DNA from: Pseudomonadota bacterium
Lineage (GTDB): Bacteria; Myxococcota_A; Polyangia; Polyangiales; Polyangiaceae
Length of the DNA: 31,265 nt
Reading direction: 5' to 3'
Assembly: GCA_023432025.1 (NCBI GenBank)
Contig: JAEYVE010000185.1
Span: 1-31,265, forward strand
A model generated the notes under the pieces. It saw only the letters and a program-made list of their open reading frames with translations. It had not been told where the DNA came from and ran no database searches. Of this stretch, positions 22,849 through 31,265 are shown piece by piece (positions within the stretch are counted from its first letter, which is position 1; the number at the start of each line of letters is the position of its first letter). A program made the position numbers and the translations under genes.

Positions 22849-25800
22849 CCCTTTCCGAAGTCGCCATCAAACGACCGGTTTTCACGGTCATGTTGATGGT
22901 CGCGCTGCTCGTGCTCGGGTGGTTCGGCTTCAAGAAGCTCGGGACGGATTTGTTCCCGGACGTCTCGTTTCCGGTCGTCACCGTCACGGTGCCGTACCCG
23001 GGTGCCGGCCCCCAAGAGGTCGAAAACTTGGTGACCAAGCCCATCGAGGACTCGGTCATCAGCCTGAACGGCATCGATCGGGTGCGCTCGTTCTCGCGCG
23101 AGGGCGTGTCGCAGGTCGTCGTGCTGTTCAAGCTGAACGTGGACGTGGTGGACGCCGCCACGCAGGTGCGTGAGCGCGTCGCCGGCGTCCGCTACAAGCT
23201 GCCGGAAGCCGCCGACGAGCCCAGCATTCAGCGCCTCGACGTGAGCGCGGCCGCGGCCCTCACCTACACGATGAAGACCACCGGGTCTTTGTCGGAGGTG
23301 CGCAAGTACGTCGAAGACGTCATCAAGCCCGAGCTCGAGCAGGTGGACGGCGTCGCCGCCGTCAACATTCAGGGCGGCGGAAAGCGCGAAGTCCAGGTGG
23401 ATCTCGATCGAGATCGCATCAACGCCTTGGGCCTCAGCCCGGGCGCGATCGTGCAGCGCCTGCAGGCGGAAAACCTGAACGTACCGGCAGGCCGTTTCGA
23501 CGAAGGCGAGCGCGAAATCAGCGTGCGCACCGTGGGCGAGCTCGTCGACGTGGAGTCCGTGCGCAACGTCATCGTGGCCACGAGTCCCGACGGAGCCTCC
23601 GTGCGTCTCCGCGACGTGGCGCGGGTGACGGACGGCTTCGAGGAAGAGCGCACTCTCGCGCGAGTCAACGGGCAGCCGTCGGTCACGTTCGAGGTCGTCA
23701 AGCAGTCCGGCCAGAACACCATCGCGGTGGGTGACGCCGTCAAAGAGCGCATCGCGCTGCTCGAGCCTCAGTTCCCAGAGGGCATGAAGGCCGACCTCAT
23801 CATCGACCAGTCACGCTTCATCAACGAGAGCGTGAGCCAGGTCGAGCACGACATCGTCTTCGGCGGCGGAATGGCCATTTTGGTCGTGCTTTTGTTCATG
23901 CTGGACATTCGCTCGACCATCATCAGCTCCTTCGCGCTGCCCACCAGCGTCATCGGCACCTTCTTCATCATGTACATGGCGGGTTTCACGCTGAACATGA
24001 TGACGCTGCTCGCCCTCTCGCTCTCCATCGGCATCTTGATCGACGACGCGGTGGTGGTGCGCGAAAACATATTCAAGCACCTCGAGCGCGGCGTACCCGC
24101 GCGCAAGGCAGCCATCGACGGAACGAAGGAGATTGCCCTCAGCGTGCTTGCCACGACGGGCACCATCGTGGCCGTGTTTCTGCCGGTGGCCTTCGTGGAA
24201 GGCATGGTGGGGCAGTTCTTCCGGCAGTTCGGCTACACGGTGTCTGCGGCCGTCGTGCTGTCTCTGTTCGTGGCGTTCACGCTCGATCCGATGTTGTCGT
24301 CGCGCTTTTCCAAGCCCATCGACCACAACGCGGTCGATCGCTTTGCCTGGCTGAAGCGCCCCTTCTTGTGGTTCTTTGACAACCTGGACGCCACGTACAA
24401 GTCGCTGCTCGGCTGGTCGCTTCGCCACAAGCTGGTGGTGGGCATCGGCGCGGTGGGCAGCCTGGTTCTCATGGGCTTCATTTCGGGCCTCACCGGCTCG
24501 GACTTCGTGAACGCCGAAGACCGCGGCCAATTCGTGCTCGAAATGGAAATGCCGGCGGGCACCTCGCTCGAGGAAACCAGCCGTCTTTCCGAGGCGGGCG
24601 AGCGAAAGCTGCTCGAGAACCCCGAGTTCAAGACGGTCTTCACCTTGGTCGGCCCCGACGGAGAGGTGAACAAGGCGCGCTGGCGCGTCGAAACGACGCC
24701 CAAGGCCAGCCGCAGCATCACGCTGGCAGAGCTGCAGGACGACGCGCGTCGCGCCGCAGCCCAGGGCGCCCCCAACGCCAAAATCGTCGTGACCGAGCCT
24801 CCCTTCGTGGAAGGCGCGGCGACCGAAGCGCCCATCATGATCAACGTGCGTGGCAACACGTACGAAGACATCGAGCCCGTTGCGCGTAAAATCACGGGGG
24901 TTTTGGGCCAAACGCCCGGTGTGCAGGACATTCAAATGAAGTACACGCCCGGCCGCCCCGAGCTGCGCGTGGACGTCGACCGAGCGAAGGCCGCGGACCG
25001 CGGCCTGACCATGGCGCAGGTCGCCCTGGCCGTGCGCGGCGCGGTCGAGGGCGAAGAAGCCGGCAAGCTGCGCCAGGGCAAGGACGAGGTACCCATCCTC
25101 GTGCGCCTGCAAGAGGGAGATCGGCAGCGTCCGGAGGACCTGGCGAACCTGAGCGTGCGCACGCCGCAAGGTGTGATGCTCTTGGGAGACGTCGCCACGT
25201 TCACGCGCGGCGAGGGCCCGCAGGTCATCGAGCGCGAGAACCGGAGTCGTCAGATTCAGATCTGGGCCTCGCCCGTCAACCGCCCTCTGAGCGACATCGT
25301 CACGGACATTCAGCCACAGCTGGACGCGCTCGAGCTCCCCAAGGGAACGAGCCTCTCCTACGACGGCCAAATCCGCATGATGAACGAAAACAACAGCGCC
25401 ATGGGCATCGCGCTGCTGCTCGGCGTGGTGTTCATCTACATCATTCTCGCGTCGCAGTTCGAGAGCTTCATTCACCCGCTGACCATCATGGCCACGCTGC
25501 CGCTCGCGCTCGTGGGGGCCATTTTGGGCTTGTTCCTCACCAAGAACACCATGGCCATGGGCTCCATGATCGGCATGATTTTGCTGATGGGCCTGGTGAC
25601 GAAAAACGCCATCTTGCTCATCGATCGCGCCATCGTGCGCGTCCGCGAGCACGGTGAAACGCCATTTCAAGCCATTCTCGAGGCCGGCCCCGAGCGCCTT
25701 CGCCCCATCCTCATGACGAGCGCTGCCATGGTGCTCGGCATGTTGCCCACGGCGATCAGCAACTCGGAAGGCAGCGAGTTCCGCGCGCCGATGGCCATCG

Positions 25801-25973
25801 CCGTCATCGGCGGCGTCATCAGCTCCACCTTGCTCTCGCTCGTCGTAGTGCCCGTGCTCTACCTGTCGATCGAGGGTCTCAAGTCTCGTCTCGGAAGGAT
25901 CGCTCGTCGCTTCGGCTGGGCTCCCCACGAGAGCGCCACCAGCCCGGCCCCCGCCGGTCACCCGGCGGAGTGA
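22845..25973 (+). CDS. RND-family multidrug efflux pump (HAE1-type inner-membrane transporter)
   Basis: A 1042-residue RND pump starting at a GTG overlapping the adaptor stop. Typical features: N-terminal membrane helix (VFTVMLMVALLVLGWFGFKK), large periplasmic loops, and the proton-relay helix IGILIDDAVVVRENIF in which Asp400 and Asp401 match the Asp407/Asp408 pair of AcrB. SQFESFIHPLTIMATLPLAL and MGLVTKNAILLIDRAI belong to the second set of helices. Length and the DD pair place it with drug/solvent exporters (HAE1 group; it reads like MdtB/C or AcrB relatives), not with heavy-metal pumps. The substrate is not deducible. The 3' neighbour is a TolC-like channel. Confidence 0.93.
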   Translation: MTLSEVAIKRPVFTVMLMVALLVLGWFGFKKLGTDLFPDVSFPVVTVTVPYPGAGPQEVENLVTKPIEDSVISLNGIDRVRSFSREGVSQVVVLFKLNVDVVDAATQVRERVAGVRYKLPEAADEPSIQRLDVSAAAALTYTMKTTGSLSEVRKYVEDVIKPELEQVDGVAAVNIQGGGKREVQVDLDRDRINALGLSPGAIVQRLQAENLNVPAGRFDEGEREISVRTVGELVDVESVRNVIVATSPDGASVRLRDVARVTDGFEEERTLARVNGQPSVTFEVVKQSGQNTIAVGDAVKERIALLEPQFPEGMKADLIIDQSRFINESVSQVEHDIVFGGGMAILVVLLFMLDIRSTIISSFALPTSVIGTFFIMYMAGFTLNMMTLLALSLSIGILIDDAVVVRENIFKHLERGVPARKAAIDGTKEIALSVLATTGTIVAVFLPVAFVEGMVGQFFRQFGYTVSAAVVLSLFVAFTLDPMLSSRFSKPIDHNAVDRFAWLKRPFLWFFDNLDATYKSLLGWSLRHKLVVGIGAVGSLVLMGFISGLTGSDFVNAEDRGQFVLEMEMPAGTSLEETSRLSEAGERKLLENPEFKTVFTLVGPDGEVNKARWRVETTPKASRSITLAELQDDARRAAAQGAPNAKIVVTEPPFVEGAATEAPIMINVRGNTYEDIEPVARKITGVLGQTPGVQDIQMKYTPGRPELRVDVDRAKAADRGLTMAQVALAVRGAVEGEEAGKLRQGKDEVPILVRLQEGDRQRPEDLANLSVRTPQGVMLLGDVATFTRGEGPQVIERENRSRQIQIWASPVNRPLSDIVTDIQPQLDALELPKGTSLSYDGQIRMMNENNSAMGIALLLGVVFIYIILASQFESFIHPLTIMATLPLALVGAILGLFLTKNTMAMGSMIGMILLMGLVTKNAILLIDRAIVRVREHGETPFQAILEAGPERLRPILMTSAAMVLGMLPTAISNSEGSEFRAPMAIAVIGGVISSTLLSLVVVPVLYLSIEGLKSRLGRIARRFGWAPHESATSPAPAGHPAE

Positions 25974-26029
25974 GCGACCGCACCCGCGCCGCCCTTTCGC
26001 CCAGAAGCCCCAACCCCCGGATACCCCCG

Positions 26030-27610
26030 ATGACTCGTTCGCTTCCAACGTGCGCTCTCTTCTTGGGAGCGCTTTGGCTCTCGCCTGCCTTTGCGCAACA
26101 AGCGCCTGCCGCGCAGGTGCCGCCGGCCGAGGCTGCTTCACTTGCGACGCCCGCGGGGGCGGCGCCGGCCGCCGCTCCGGGTACCCCACAAGAGGGAGGT
26201 CCCGCGGACGCGCTCAGCGACGCCGGCCTCAAGCGCTTCTTCGAGTTCACGGACTTCCAGGGCGGCCTCACCTCCGAGCAGGTGGCCGAACGAGCCGTGT
26301 CGAACAGCGCGCTCGTCGAGCAACGTCAGGCGAGCGCCCGCGCGGCGCAGGCGCAAGAGGACGAAGCCGCCTCGCGCCTCTGGCCTCAGCTGACCTTGTC
26401 CGCGCGCTACACGCGACTTTCGCCGGTGAACAACAGCCTAGGCGGCGACAACTTCAACATGGTGGGTACGACTGCGGCCGCGGGACAGCCGCTCGACACG
26501 GCGACGGACCCGCTGATCCCCTTCGCCGCCAACTTCCCGAACCCCGTCAACCAGTACGAGCTCAAGGCAACGCTCAGCGTCCCCGTGTCGGACTACCTGT
26601 ACCGCACCGGTACCGCCATCGAAACGGCCGAGCACTCGAGTGAGGCGGCGCGCTGGAACGAGCACGCCGCCAAGCTGGACGTCGCCGCCAACGCACGGCT
26701 CGCCTACTACGACTGGGTGCGCGCGCTGGGCCAGCAAATCGTGGCCGAGGAAGCGTTCGCCAACTTCAAGGCGCGCGAGAAGGACGCGCGCGTCTTCTAC
26801 GAAGCGGGCACGTTGCCCAAGGCGCAGCTCTTGGGCGCGCAAGCGCAAACCAAGAACGCCGAGGTCCAGGTCACGCGCGCCCACCACTTCGTGCGCGTGA
26901 CCGAGGAGCGCTTGCGCACCATCACGTACGACAAGGCGCCGCCCGGCAGCTACCGGGTCGGAGAAGACTTGCGCAGCCCGCCAGCGCCGCTCGGACCGCT
27001 GGACACGGACGCCCTGGTGCGAGAAGCGGAGAACAACCGCCCGGAGTTCAAGGCGCTCGCCGAACAAGAGCAGTCCGTCCAAGGGCTCGTCAGCCTGGCC
27101 AAGAGCGAAGGGCATCCGCGGCTCGACGTGAACGCCAACCTCATCTACGGAAACCCGAACCAGCGCTATTTCCCGCTCCGAGAAGAGTGGAACCCGTCGT
27201 GGGACGTGAGCGCCGTCTTGAGCTGGACGCCTACGGACAGGGCGCGTACGAACTCCGTGGCGCGCCAGCAAGAGGCGCGCATCGCCGAGCTCCGCGCGCA
27301 GCGACGCTCGCTGCTCGAGGGTCTGCGGCTCGAGGTCACGCAGGCGGCCCAGGGCGTCGAGGAAGCGGACGCCACGCTGGGCTCGGCGCGGGAAGCGCTC
27401 GCCGCCGCCGAGGAGAGCTATCGCGGTCGCCGTGAGCTCTTTCGTATCGGCCAGGGCAGCTTGGTGGATCTGAACGACGCCGAAGTGGCGCTCACCCGCG
27501 CACGCCTCGAGGTCATCAACGCGCACATCGACGCGCGCAGCTCGCGCGTTCGTCTCGAGCACGCACGCGGCCTCGACAAGGTGCCCGCCAAGCCGCGCGC
27601 TTCGCGCTGA
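26030..27610 (+). CDS. TolC-family outer-membrane efflux channel
   Basis: A 526-residue TolC-type protein. Signal peptide LPTCALFLGALWLSPAFAQQ, cut near AFA-QQ. The rest carries two copies of the outer-membrane efflux domain: about residues 90-300 (VSNSALVEQRQASARAAQAQ, LWPQLTLSARYTRLSP) and about 315-515 (NRPEFKALAEQEQSVQGLVS, LDVNANLIYGNPNQRYFPLR). It completes the tripartite efflux system. ATG 26030 is chosen because it starts the signal peptide; the frame opens at a GTG at 25970 overlapping the pump stop, which would add 20 residues. A strong terminator (27667-27707) follows. Confidence 0.9.
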   Translation: MTRSLPTCALFLGALWLSPAFAQQAPAAQVPPAEAASLATPAGAAPAAAPGTPQEGGPADALSDAGLKRFFEFTDFQGGLTSEQVAERAVSNSALVEQRQASARAAQAQEDEAASRLWPQLTLSARYTRLSPVNNSLGGDNFNMVGTTAAAGQPLDTATDPLIPFAANFPNPVNQYELKATLSVPVSDYLYRTGTAIETAEHSSEAARWNEHAAKLDVAANARLAYYDWVRALGQQIVAEEAFANFKAREKDARVFYEAGTLPKAQLLGAQAQTKNAEVQVTRAHHFVRVTEERLRTITYDKAPPGSYRVGEDLRSPPAPLGPLDTDALVREAENNRPEFKALAEQEQSVQGLVSLAKSEGHPRLDVNANLIYGNPNQRYFPLREEWNPSWDVSAVLSWTPTDRARTNSVARQQEARIAELRAQRRSLLEGLRLEVTQAAQGVEEADATLGSAREALAAAEESYRGRRELFRIGQGSLVDLNDAEVALTRARLEVINAHIDARSSRVRLEHARGLDKVPAKPRASR

Positions 27611-27666
27611 CGGCCTTCACGCCTCGTCACGAGCCGCGCGTCCACGGGGCGCGCGAGCCAATTCAC

Positions 27667-27707
27667 GAAAAACGCCGCTCCGGCCCTCATGCCGAGCGGC
27701 GTTTTTC
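27667..27707. terminator. Bidirectional intrinsic terminator
   Basis: GAAAAACGCCGCTC (27667-27680) pairs perfectly with GAGCGGCGTTTTTC (27694-27707), a 14-bp stem with a 13-base loop. The TTTTT serves plus-strand transcripts and AAAAA the minus strand. It lies between the convergent TolC stop (27610) and the Gly-rich lipoprotein stop (27726). Confidence 0.9.
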
Positions 27708-27725
27708 ATGAGGCTGAGCTCTGAC

Positions 27726-28382
27726 TCAAGGGGTCGAGCCGGCGCCGCCGAGCCCCATGTCCGTGCCGCACTCACCGACGAGCCTCCACGACTGGCCTCC
27801 CCACGGGTCCTGCCCGCAGTTGTCCACGTGGCTCTGAGTGCACTCCCAGAGGTAGGGGGTGTTTGCCTTGAGTGACGAACAGGCTGCTTGGAGCACTTGG
27901 CAGTTGGACACCACGAGATCTCCCATGGCCTTGCTGGAGCCTGCCTTCCATTGGGCGTGGGTCGGCTTGTCCGCGCACTCTCCCGTGAGCTCGACGCCGC
28001 CGGTGCCGCCCGTTGCGCCGCCGGTACCACCCGTTGCGCCGCCCGTGCCGCCGCTAGCGCCGCCGGTGCCGCCCGTTGCGCCGCCGGTACCGCCGCTTGC
28101 GCCTCCCGTGCCGCCGCTTGCGCCGCCGGTGCCTGCGCCGCCCGTCGCAGCCACGCCACCCGTTCCGGCGCCGCCGCTACTGGTGCCGCCCGTGCTCACT
28201 CCGCCCGTTCCGGCGGCCGAACCCGTGCCCGAGACGCCGCCAGAACCGCTCGCCGACCCGGTGCCAACGCTCCCGCCCGTGTTGCCGAGCGCGGGGTTCG
28301 CATCGTCCGTAGCGGTGGCACAGGCCGCCAAGCCCAGACCCATAACCAAGCAAGAAAAGCTAATCTTCGAAGCGAATTGCAT
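27726..28382 (-). CDS. Gly/Thr/Ser-rich lipoprotein
   Basis: A 218-residue lipoprotein (lipobox LGLAAC, Cys21). Residues 30-135 are a linker built from GGTGGASGGTGGATGGTGG-like repeats, encoded by 9- to 18-bp DNA repeats (about 28000-28250). The C-terminal 85 residues form a Cys-rich domain with five Cys after the linker (GECADKP, SNCQVLQAACSSL, WECTQSHVDNCGQD, VGECGTD) and a Trp-Arg centre. No family was recognised. The ATG at 28382 starts the signal peptide. It shares the layout of the lipoproteins at 2496, 10818 and 30718 in this window, although the sequences differ. Confidence 0.7.
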   Translation of the reverse strand: MQFASKISFSCLVMGLGLAACATATDDANPALGNTGGSVGTGSASGSGGVSGTGSAAGTGGVSTGGTSSGGAGTGGVAATGGAGTGGASGGTGGASGGTGGATGGTGGASGGTGGATGGTGGATGGTGGVELTGECADKPTHAQWKAGSSKAMGDLVVSNCQVLQAACSSLKANTPYLWECTQSHVDNCGQDPWGGQSWRLVGECGTDMGLGGAGSTP

Positions 28383-28773
28383 GTTTGTTTCTCGACCTCG
28401 ATGCGAAGCAGGGGCGCAAAGTAACGAAAATCGCCCAATGCCGGTTTTACCGTATTCCGCTACCAGTAGCTACCGTGAGCCGTGAATCATCCGCCAAGCT
28501 GAGAATCCGTGACTGGACAGCAAGGCCCCATGACGTGGAAGCACGTCGAGGGACCCGGCCGCAGTGCGGGAGCACCGGAAAGGTGCGTTTTTACGGTACC
28601 CCCAGCCCGGAAAATCAGGCGAGAGGGGCCAGCGCGCTGCGGCGCCGTACGCGGCGTGGACCGATATCGGCGGAAGTGGCCAGCGCGCGCGCACCAAGCG
28701 GGCCGGACCAGGCGCCCGCTTCACGGAGGCACGCGGCACTCGTCCGGCGCCGCAAAGCGGAAGACCGCGCGAC
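28383..28773. other. 390-bp divergent/convergent intergenic region
   Basis: Between the start of the Gly-rich lipoprotein (28382, minus) and the stop of the alcohol dehydrogenase (28774, minus). I see short AT-rich pieces near 28400-28470 that probably hold the lipoprotein's promoter. No gene was recognised. Confidence 0.5.
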
Positions 28774-29883
28774 TCAGAAGCTCACGACGCTGCGGATCGA
28801 TTCTCCGCGGTGCATGAGGTCGAACGCGTGGTTGATGTCGGCGAGCGGCAGGCGATGCGTGATGAGGTCGTCGATGCGAATGCGGCCTTCCATGTACATG
28901 TCGACGATTTTGGGGACGTCGCTTCTGCCGCGCGCGCCGCCGAACGCGGTGCCCTTCCACGTGCGGCCAGTGACGAGCTGGAAGGGGCGCGTGGAGATTT
29001 CTTCGCCGGCGCCTGCCACGCCAATGATGACGCTGGTGCCCCAGCCCTTGTGACAGCACTCGAGCGCTTGGCGCATCAGCTTCACGTTGCCGACGCACTC
29101 GAACGAGTAGTCCGCGCCGCCGCCGGTGAGGTTCACCAAGTACGGCACCAGCTCTTCTTCGACTTCTTTCGGGTTCACGAAGTCCGTCATGCCGAAGCTG
29201 TACGCGAGCTCGCTGCGACTGGGGTTCACGTCCACGCCCACGATTTGTCGCGCCCCCGCGAGGCGCGCGCCTTGAATGACGTTGAGCCCGATGCCGCCGA
29301 GCCCGAACACCACGACGCGATCTCCGGGCTCGACCCGCGCCGTATTCAACACCGCGCCAATGCCCGTGGTGACGCCACAGCCGATGTAACAAATGGTCTC
29401 GAAGGGCGCGTCCTTGCGCACCTTGGCCAGAGCAATTTCCGGCACCACCGTGTAGTTCGAGAAGGTGGACGTGCCCATGTAGTGGAGCAGCGGCTCCCGA
29501 CCGAGACGAAAGCGTGAGGTGCCGTCGGGCATCACGCCGCGCCCCTGCGTCACGCGAATGGCCTGACACAGGTTCGTTTTGCCGGAGAGGCAGTACTCGC
29601 ACGCGCGACACTCCGGCACATAGAGCGGAATCACGTGGTCGCCCACCTCGAGCGAGCTCACATTTTCCCCCACGTCCACGACCACGCCCGCCCCCTCGTG
29701 TCCGAGCACGGCGGGAAAGAGCCCCTCCGGATCGGCGCCCGAAAGCGTGAACGCGTCCGTATGACAGACGCCCGTAGCGCGGATTTCGACGAGCACCTCA
29801 CCGGCGCGCGGCCCCTCCACGTCAATTTCCTCGATGCTGAGCGGCTTTCCTGCGCCCACTGCGATTGCAGCACGAGACTTCAT
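28774..29883 (-). CDS. adhC: S-(hydroxymethyl)glutathione dehydrogenase / class III alcohol dehydrogenase
   Basis: A 369-residue zinc-dependent medium-chain dehydrogenase. Catalytic zinc site: GVCHTDAFTLSGADPEG with Cys, GHEGAG with His. Structural zinc: PECRACEYCLSGKTNLC, with Cys spacing x2-x2-x7. NAD site GLGGIGLNV. The phrases CHTDAFTLSGADPEGLFP and MGTSTFSNYTVV are class III hallmarks, so it most likely oxidises S-hydroxymethylglutathione formed from formaldehyde, giving S-formylglutathione, and may reduce nitrosoglutathione. A neighbouring S-formylglutathione hydrolase is not seen. The ATG at 29883 has GGGAGGGGACC before it; the frame continues to 30156 without a start signal. Divergent from pgsA. 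Confidence 0.95.
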   Translation of the reverse strand: MKSRAAIAVGAGKPLSIEEIDVEGPRAGEVLVEIRATGVCHTDAFTLSGADPEGLFPAVLGHEGAGVVVDVGENVSSLEVGDHVIPLYVPECRACEYCLSGKTNLCQAIRVTQGRGVMPDGTSRFRLGREPLLHYMGTSTFSNYTVVPEIALAKVRKDAPFETICYIGCGVTTGIGAVLNTARVEPGDRVVVFGLGGIGLNVIQGARLAGARQIVGVDVNPSRSELAYSFGMTDFVNPKEVEEELVPYLVNLTGGGADYSFECVGNVKLMRQALECCHKGWGTSVIIGVAGAGEEISTRPFQLVTGRTWKGTAFGGARGRSDVPKIVDMYMEGRIRIDDLITHRLPLADINHAFDLMHRGESIRSVVSF

Positions 29884-29988
29884 GGTCCCCTCCCCCGAGC
29901 TCACCGTACCACGCGCGTGCAAAGGCCGGCATGACGCGTGAAGGGGCGGCCGCGAGCGCCAAGGAGCGCACTTGCGACGACAAACGGT

Positions 29989-30018
29989 TTGCAAGCAAGC
30001 GGTTCGTCGCTCTAGGCT
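29989..30018 (+). promoter_or_regulatory. Possible pgsA promoter
   Basis: TTGCAA (29989-29994), an 18-bp spacer and TAGGCT (30013-30018), giving a start only about 7 bases before the ATG at 30032. Tentative. Confidence 0.3.
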
Positions 30019-30031
30019 CGCCGCCCCGCGA

Positions 30032-30661
30032 ATGGATCCCGCCACCGCAGCTCGCCGCTCTTCGTTGAAGAAGGACGCGCTCAACGTCCCGAATCTGCTC
30101 ACGATGGGGCGGGTGGCGATCATTCCGCTCGTCTTGTGGCTGCTCGACCAAGGCACGCCACACGACTGCTTGGTGGCGGCGTTCGTGTACTCGGCCGCGG
30201 CCCTGACGGACCTCTTGGACGGCTACCTGGCCCGTCGCATGAACATCGTCAGCGTGCTCGGGAAGTTCCTCGATCCGCTGGCCGACAAACTCTTGGTGAT
30301 GGCTTCTCTGATTTGGATGGTGCCCATGGGGCGCATCCCGGAGTGGGCCGTTGCTCTGCTCTTGGCGCGGGAAATCAGCATCACGGGGCTACGCAGCATC
30401 GCCAGCAGCGAGGGCGTCGTCATCGCCGCCGGCGGCGGCGGCAAGAGCAAAACGGCGCTGCAGATGGTCGGCATTTTGTGCCTGATGATCGGCTACCCGT
30501 ACCACTTCGATCTCGGCATCATCGATCTCGGGGTCTGTGACTTGGTCGTCGTGGGCCGCGCGCTCATCTACATTTCCCTGGTGTTCTCGCTGGCTAGCGC
30601 ATTTCAGTACGTGGGCCTGTTTGCGCAGGCGGTCGAAGCCAAGGACCGCCGCGCTCCCTGA
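30032..30661 (+). CDS. pgsA: CDP-diacylglycerol--glycerol-3-phosphate 3-phosphatidyltransferase
   Basis: A 209-residue membrane enzyme of phosphatidylglycerol synthesis: transfers a phosphatidyl group from CDP-diacylglycerol to glycerol-3-phosphate. It carries the CDP-alcohol phosphotransferase motif, D-G-x2-A-R-x8-G-x3-D-x3-D, seen here as DGYLAR...GKFLDPLAD, inside DLLDGYLARRMNIVSVLGKF. NVPNLLTMGRVAIIPLVLWL starts the first of about five membrane helices. ATG 30032 is preferred because it starts just before the NVPNLLT family motif; the frame opens to 29972. It is divergent from the alcohol dehydrogenase. Confidence 0.93.
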   Translation: MDPATAARRSSLKKDALNVPNLLTMGRVAIIPLVLWLLDQGTPHDCLVAAFVYSAAALTDLLDGYLARRMNIVSVLGKFLDPLADKLLVMASLIWMVPMGRIPEWAVALLLAREISITGLRSIASSEGVVIAAGGGGKSKTALQMVGILCLMIGYPYHFDLGIIDLGVCDLVVVGRALIYISLVFSLASAFQYVGLFAQAVEAKDRRAP

Positions 30662-30717
30662 CTTCAGCCTATTTTCCTTGTTCCAAGCCCTGCCCCCTTG
30701 TTAAAGCCGAGCCCGTC

Positions 30718-31206
30718 ATGAAGCCCCGCTCCTCGTTCGCTCCCCGCTTCACCCTGGCCGTGTTCTTGGCGCTCGGCGCCGTCTTGGCCCTGGGCGGCGG
30801 CTGCTCCCGCCAGTCGGAAGGGGAGCGCTGCTCTCTGGACAACGGCGACGAGGACTGTGACTCGGGTCTGATTTGCGTCGCGGCGGCGGAGCTGCAGAGC
30901 AGCGACGGCGTGAGCCGCTGCTGCCCCGAGGACGGCGGTACGGGCGCATGCACGCCTCGTGGCGCAGGCAGCGGCAGCGGCGGCGGTTCCGGCACCGGCG
31001 GTGGCACGGGACTGGGCGGAGAGTCCGCCACGGGCGGCGGCGCGGGCAGCTCCGGCGCGGACGAAGGCGGCGCGTGCGTCTACAACAGCGACTGCGCTTC
31101 GTCGCTCGCGTGCATTGGCGGCAAATGCCGCGTGGAATGCATCACGGATCGCGACTGCGACGAGCCGCTCATGTGCAACGCTTCGAATCGTTGCGTATCG
31201 CAGTAA
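30718..31206 (+). CDS. Cys-rich lipoprotein with Gly-rich linker
   Basis: A 162-residue lipoprotein (lipobox LGGGC, Cys29). The mature part has a first Cys cluster (GERCSLDNGDEDCDSGLICV, CCPEDGG, ACTPRG), a Gly/Ser/Thr linker at about 80-120 and a second cluster, CVYNSDCASSLACIGGKCRV and CITDRDCDEPLMCNASNRCV. The C-x5-C-x5-C-x4-C pattern with 'DC' and 'MC' repeats is common in myxobacterial secreted proteins and likely forms disulfides. Function is unknown. It lies 57 bp after pgsA; a co-transcript is possible. Complete in this window: stop at 31204-31206. Confidence 0.75.
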   Translation: MKPRSSFAPRFTLAVFLALGAVLALGGGCSRQSEGERCSLDNGDEDCDSGLICVAAAELQSSDGVSRCCPEDGGTGACTPRGAGSGSGGGSGTGGGTGLGGESATGGGAGSSGADEGGACVYNSDCASSLACIGGKCRVECITDRDCDEPLMCNASNRCVSQ

Positions 31207-31220
31207 TGGCGCCAAACGTG

Positions 31221-31265
31221 GTGGGGGGGCGGCGGGGGGCCGCCCCCCGCGGGGGGGGGGAGGGG
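31221..31265. other. G-rich end of the window with hairpin
   Basis: GCGGGGGG (31232-31239) pairs with CCCCCCGC (31243-31250) over a 3-base loop, followed by runs of G to the end. It may be a terminator for the Cys-rich lipoprotein, a G-quadruplex-forming run, or an assembly/sequencing end artefact. Confidence 0.5.

Noticed and set aside
23811..26189. Long minus-strand open frame of 792 codons
   Set aside because: It is antisense to the RND pump and TolC genes; GC-rich codons make stop-free antisense frames, and the plus-strand proteins have clear family motifs.
28000..28250. Possible CRISPR or VNTR array
   Set aside because: These are tandem codons for the Gly/Thr/Ser linker of a lipoprotein, with no unique spacers.

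Overview
The window is GC-rich DNA that looks like a chromosomal piece of a myxobacterium-type bacterium (Myxococcota, probably Polyangia). The basis is the strong G/C third-position bias, the many secreted lipoproteins with Gly/Thr/Ser-rich 'GTGG' linkers next to Cys-rich domains, and housekeeping genes mixed with envelope genes of unknown role. No rRNA, plasmid or phage module, transposase or CRISPR array was seen. The species cannot be fixed from the sequence alone.

Layout. Positions 1-2284 hold menaquinone genes: the 3' part of what appears to be a MenC-MenE fusion, convergent with a MenI-like hotdog thioesterase. Positions 2496-6246 hold envelope genes: a cytochrome-like lipoprotein overlapping an outer-membrane barrel gene, then a DUF4920 lipoprotein and an alpha/beta-hydrolase lipoprotein. 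A 61-bp triple repeat (6231-6413) covers the gap to a convergent SDR gene (6381-7187), which is divergent from a DUF362 gene across a large palindrome. Positions 8894-10677 hold a hypothetical gene, a RidA-like gene and an overlapping alpha/beta-hydrolase gene. Positions 10818-14241 (minus strand) hold a Gly-rich lipoprotein, a glutaredoxin-like/APS reductase fusion (cysH) and a phosphofructokinase with unusual active-site residues.

Positions 14434-16788 hold a CAP-domain lipoprotein and an OmpA-like lipoprotein with a repeated amphipathic helix. Positions 16920-19522 (minus strand) hold a small membrane protein, a second SDR, a secreted GGS-linker protein and a membrane-anchored protein whose TTG start is supported by a promoter and ribosome binding site. 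Positions 19610-20580 form about 1 kb without a convincing gene but rich in palindromes, ending at tRNA-Asp(GTC) and its terminator. Positions 20880-27610 are a complete tripartite RND efflux operon (TetR, membrane fusion protein, RND pump, TolC-like channel) with a promoter, a palindromic operator and a 14-bp-stem terminator. The window closes with a Gly-rich lipoprotein, a class III alcohol dehydrogenase (formaldehyde detoxification), pgsA (phospholipid synthesis) and a Cys-rich lipoprotein.

No complete new multi-gene system is evident. The most unusual items are the two apparent enzyme fusions (MenC-MenE and Grx-APS reductase), the active-site pattern of the phosphofructokinase, the stop-codon-spanning tandem repeats, the structured spacer before tRNA-Asp, and a compact self-regulated efflux operon.
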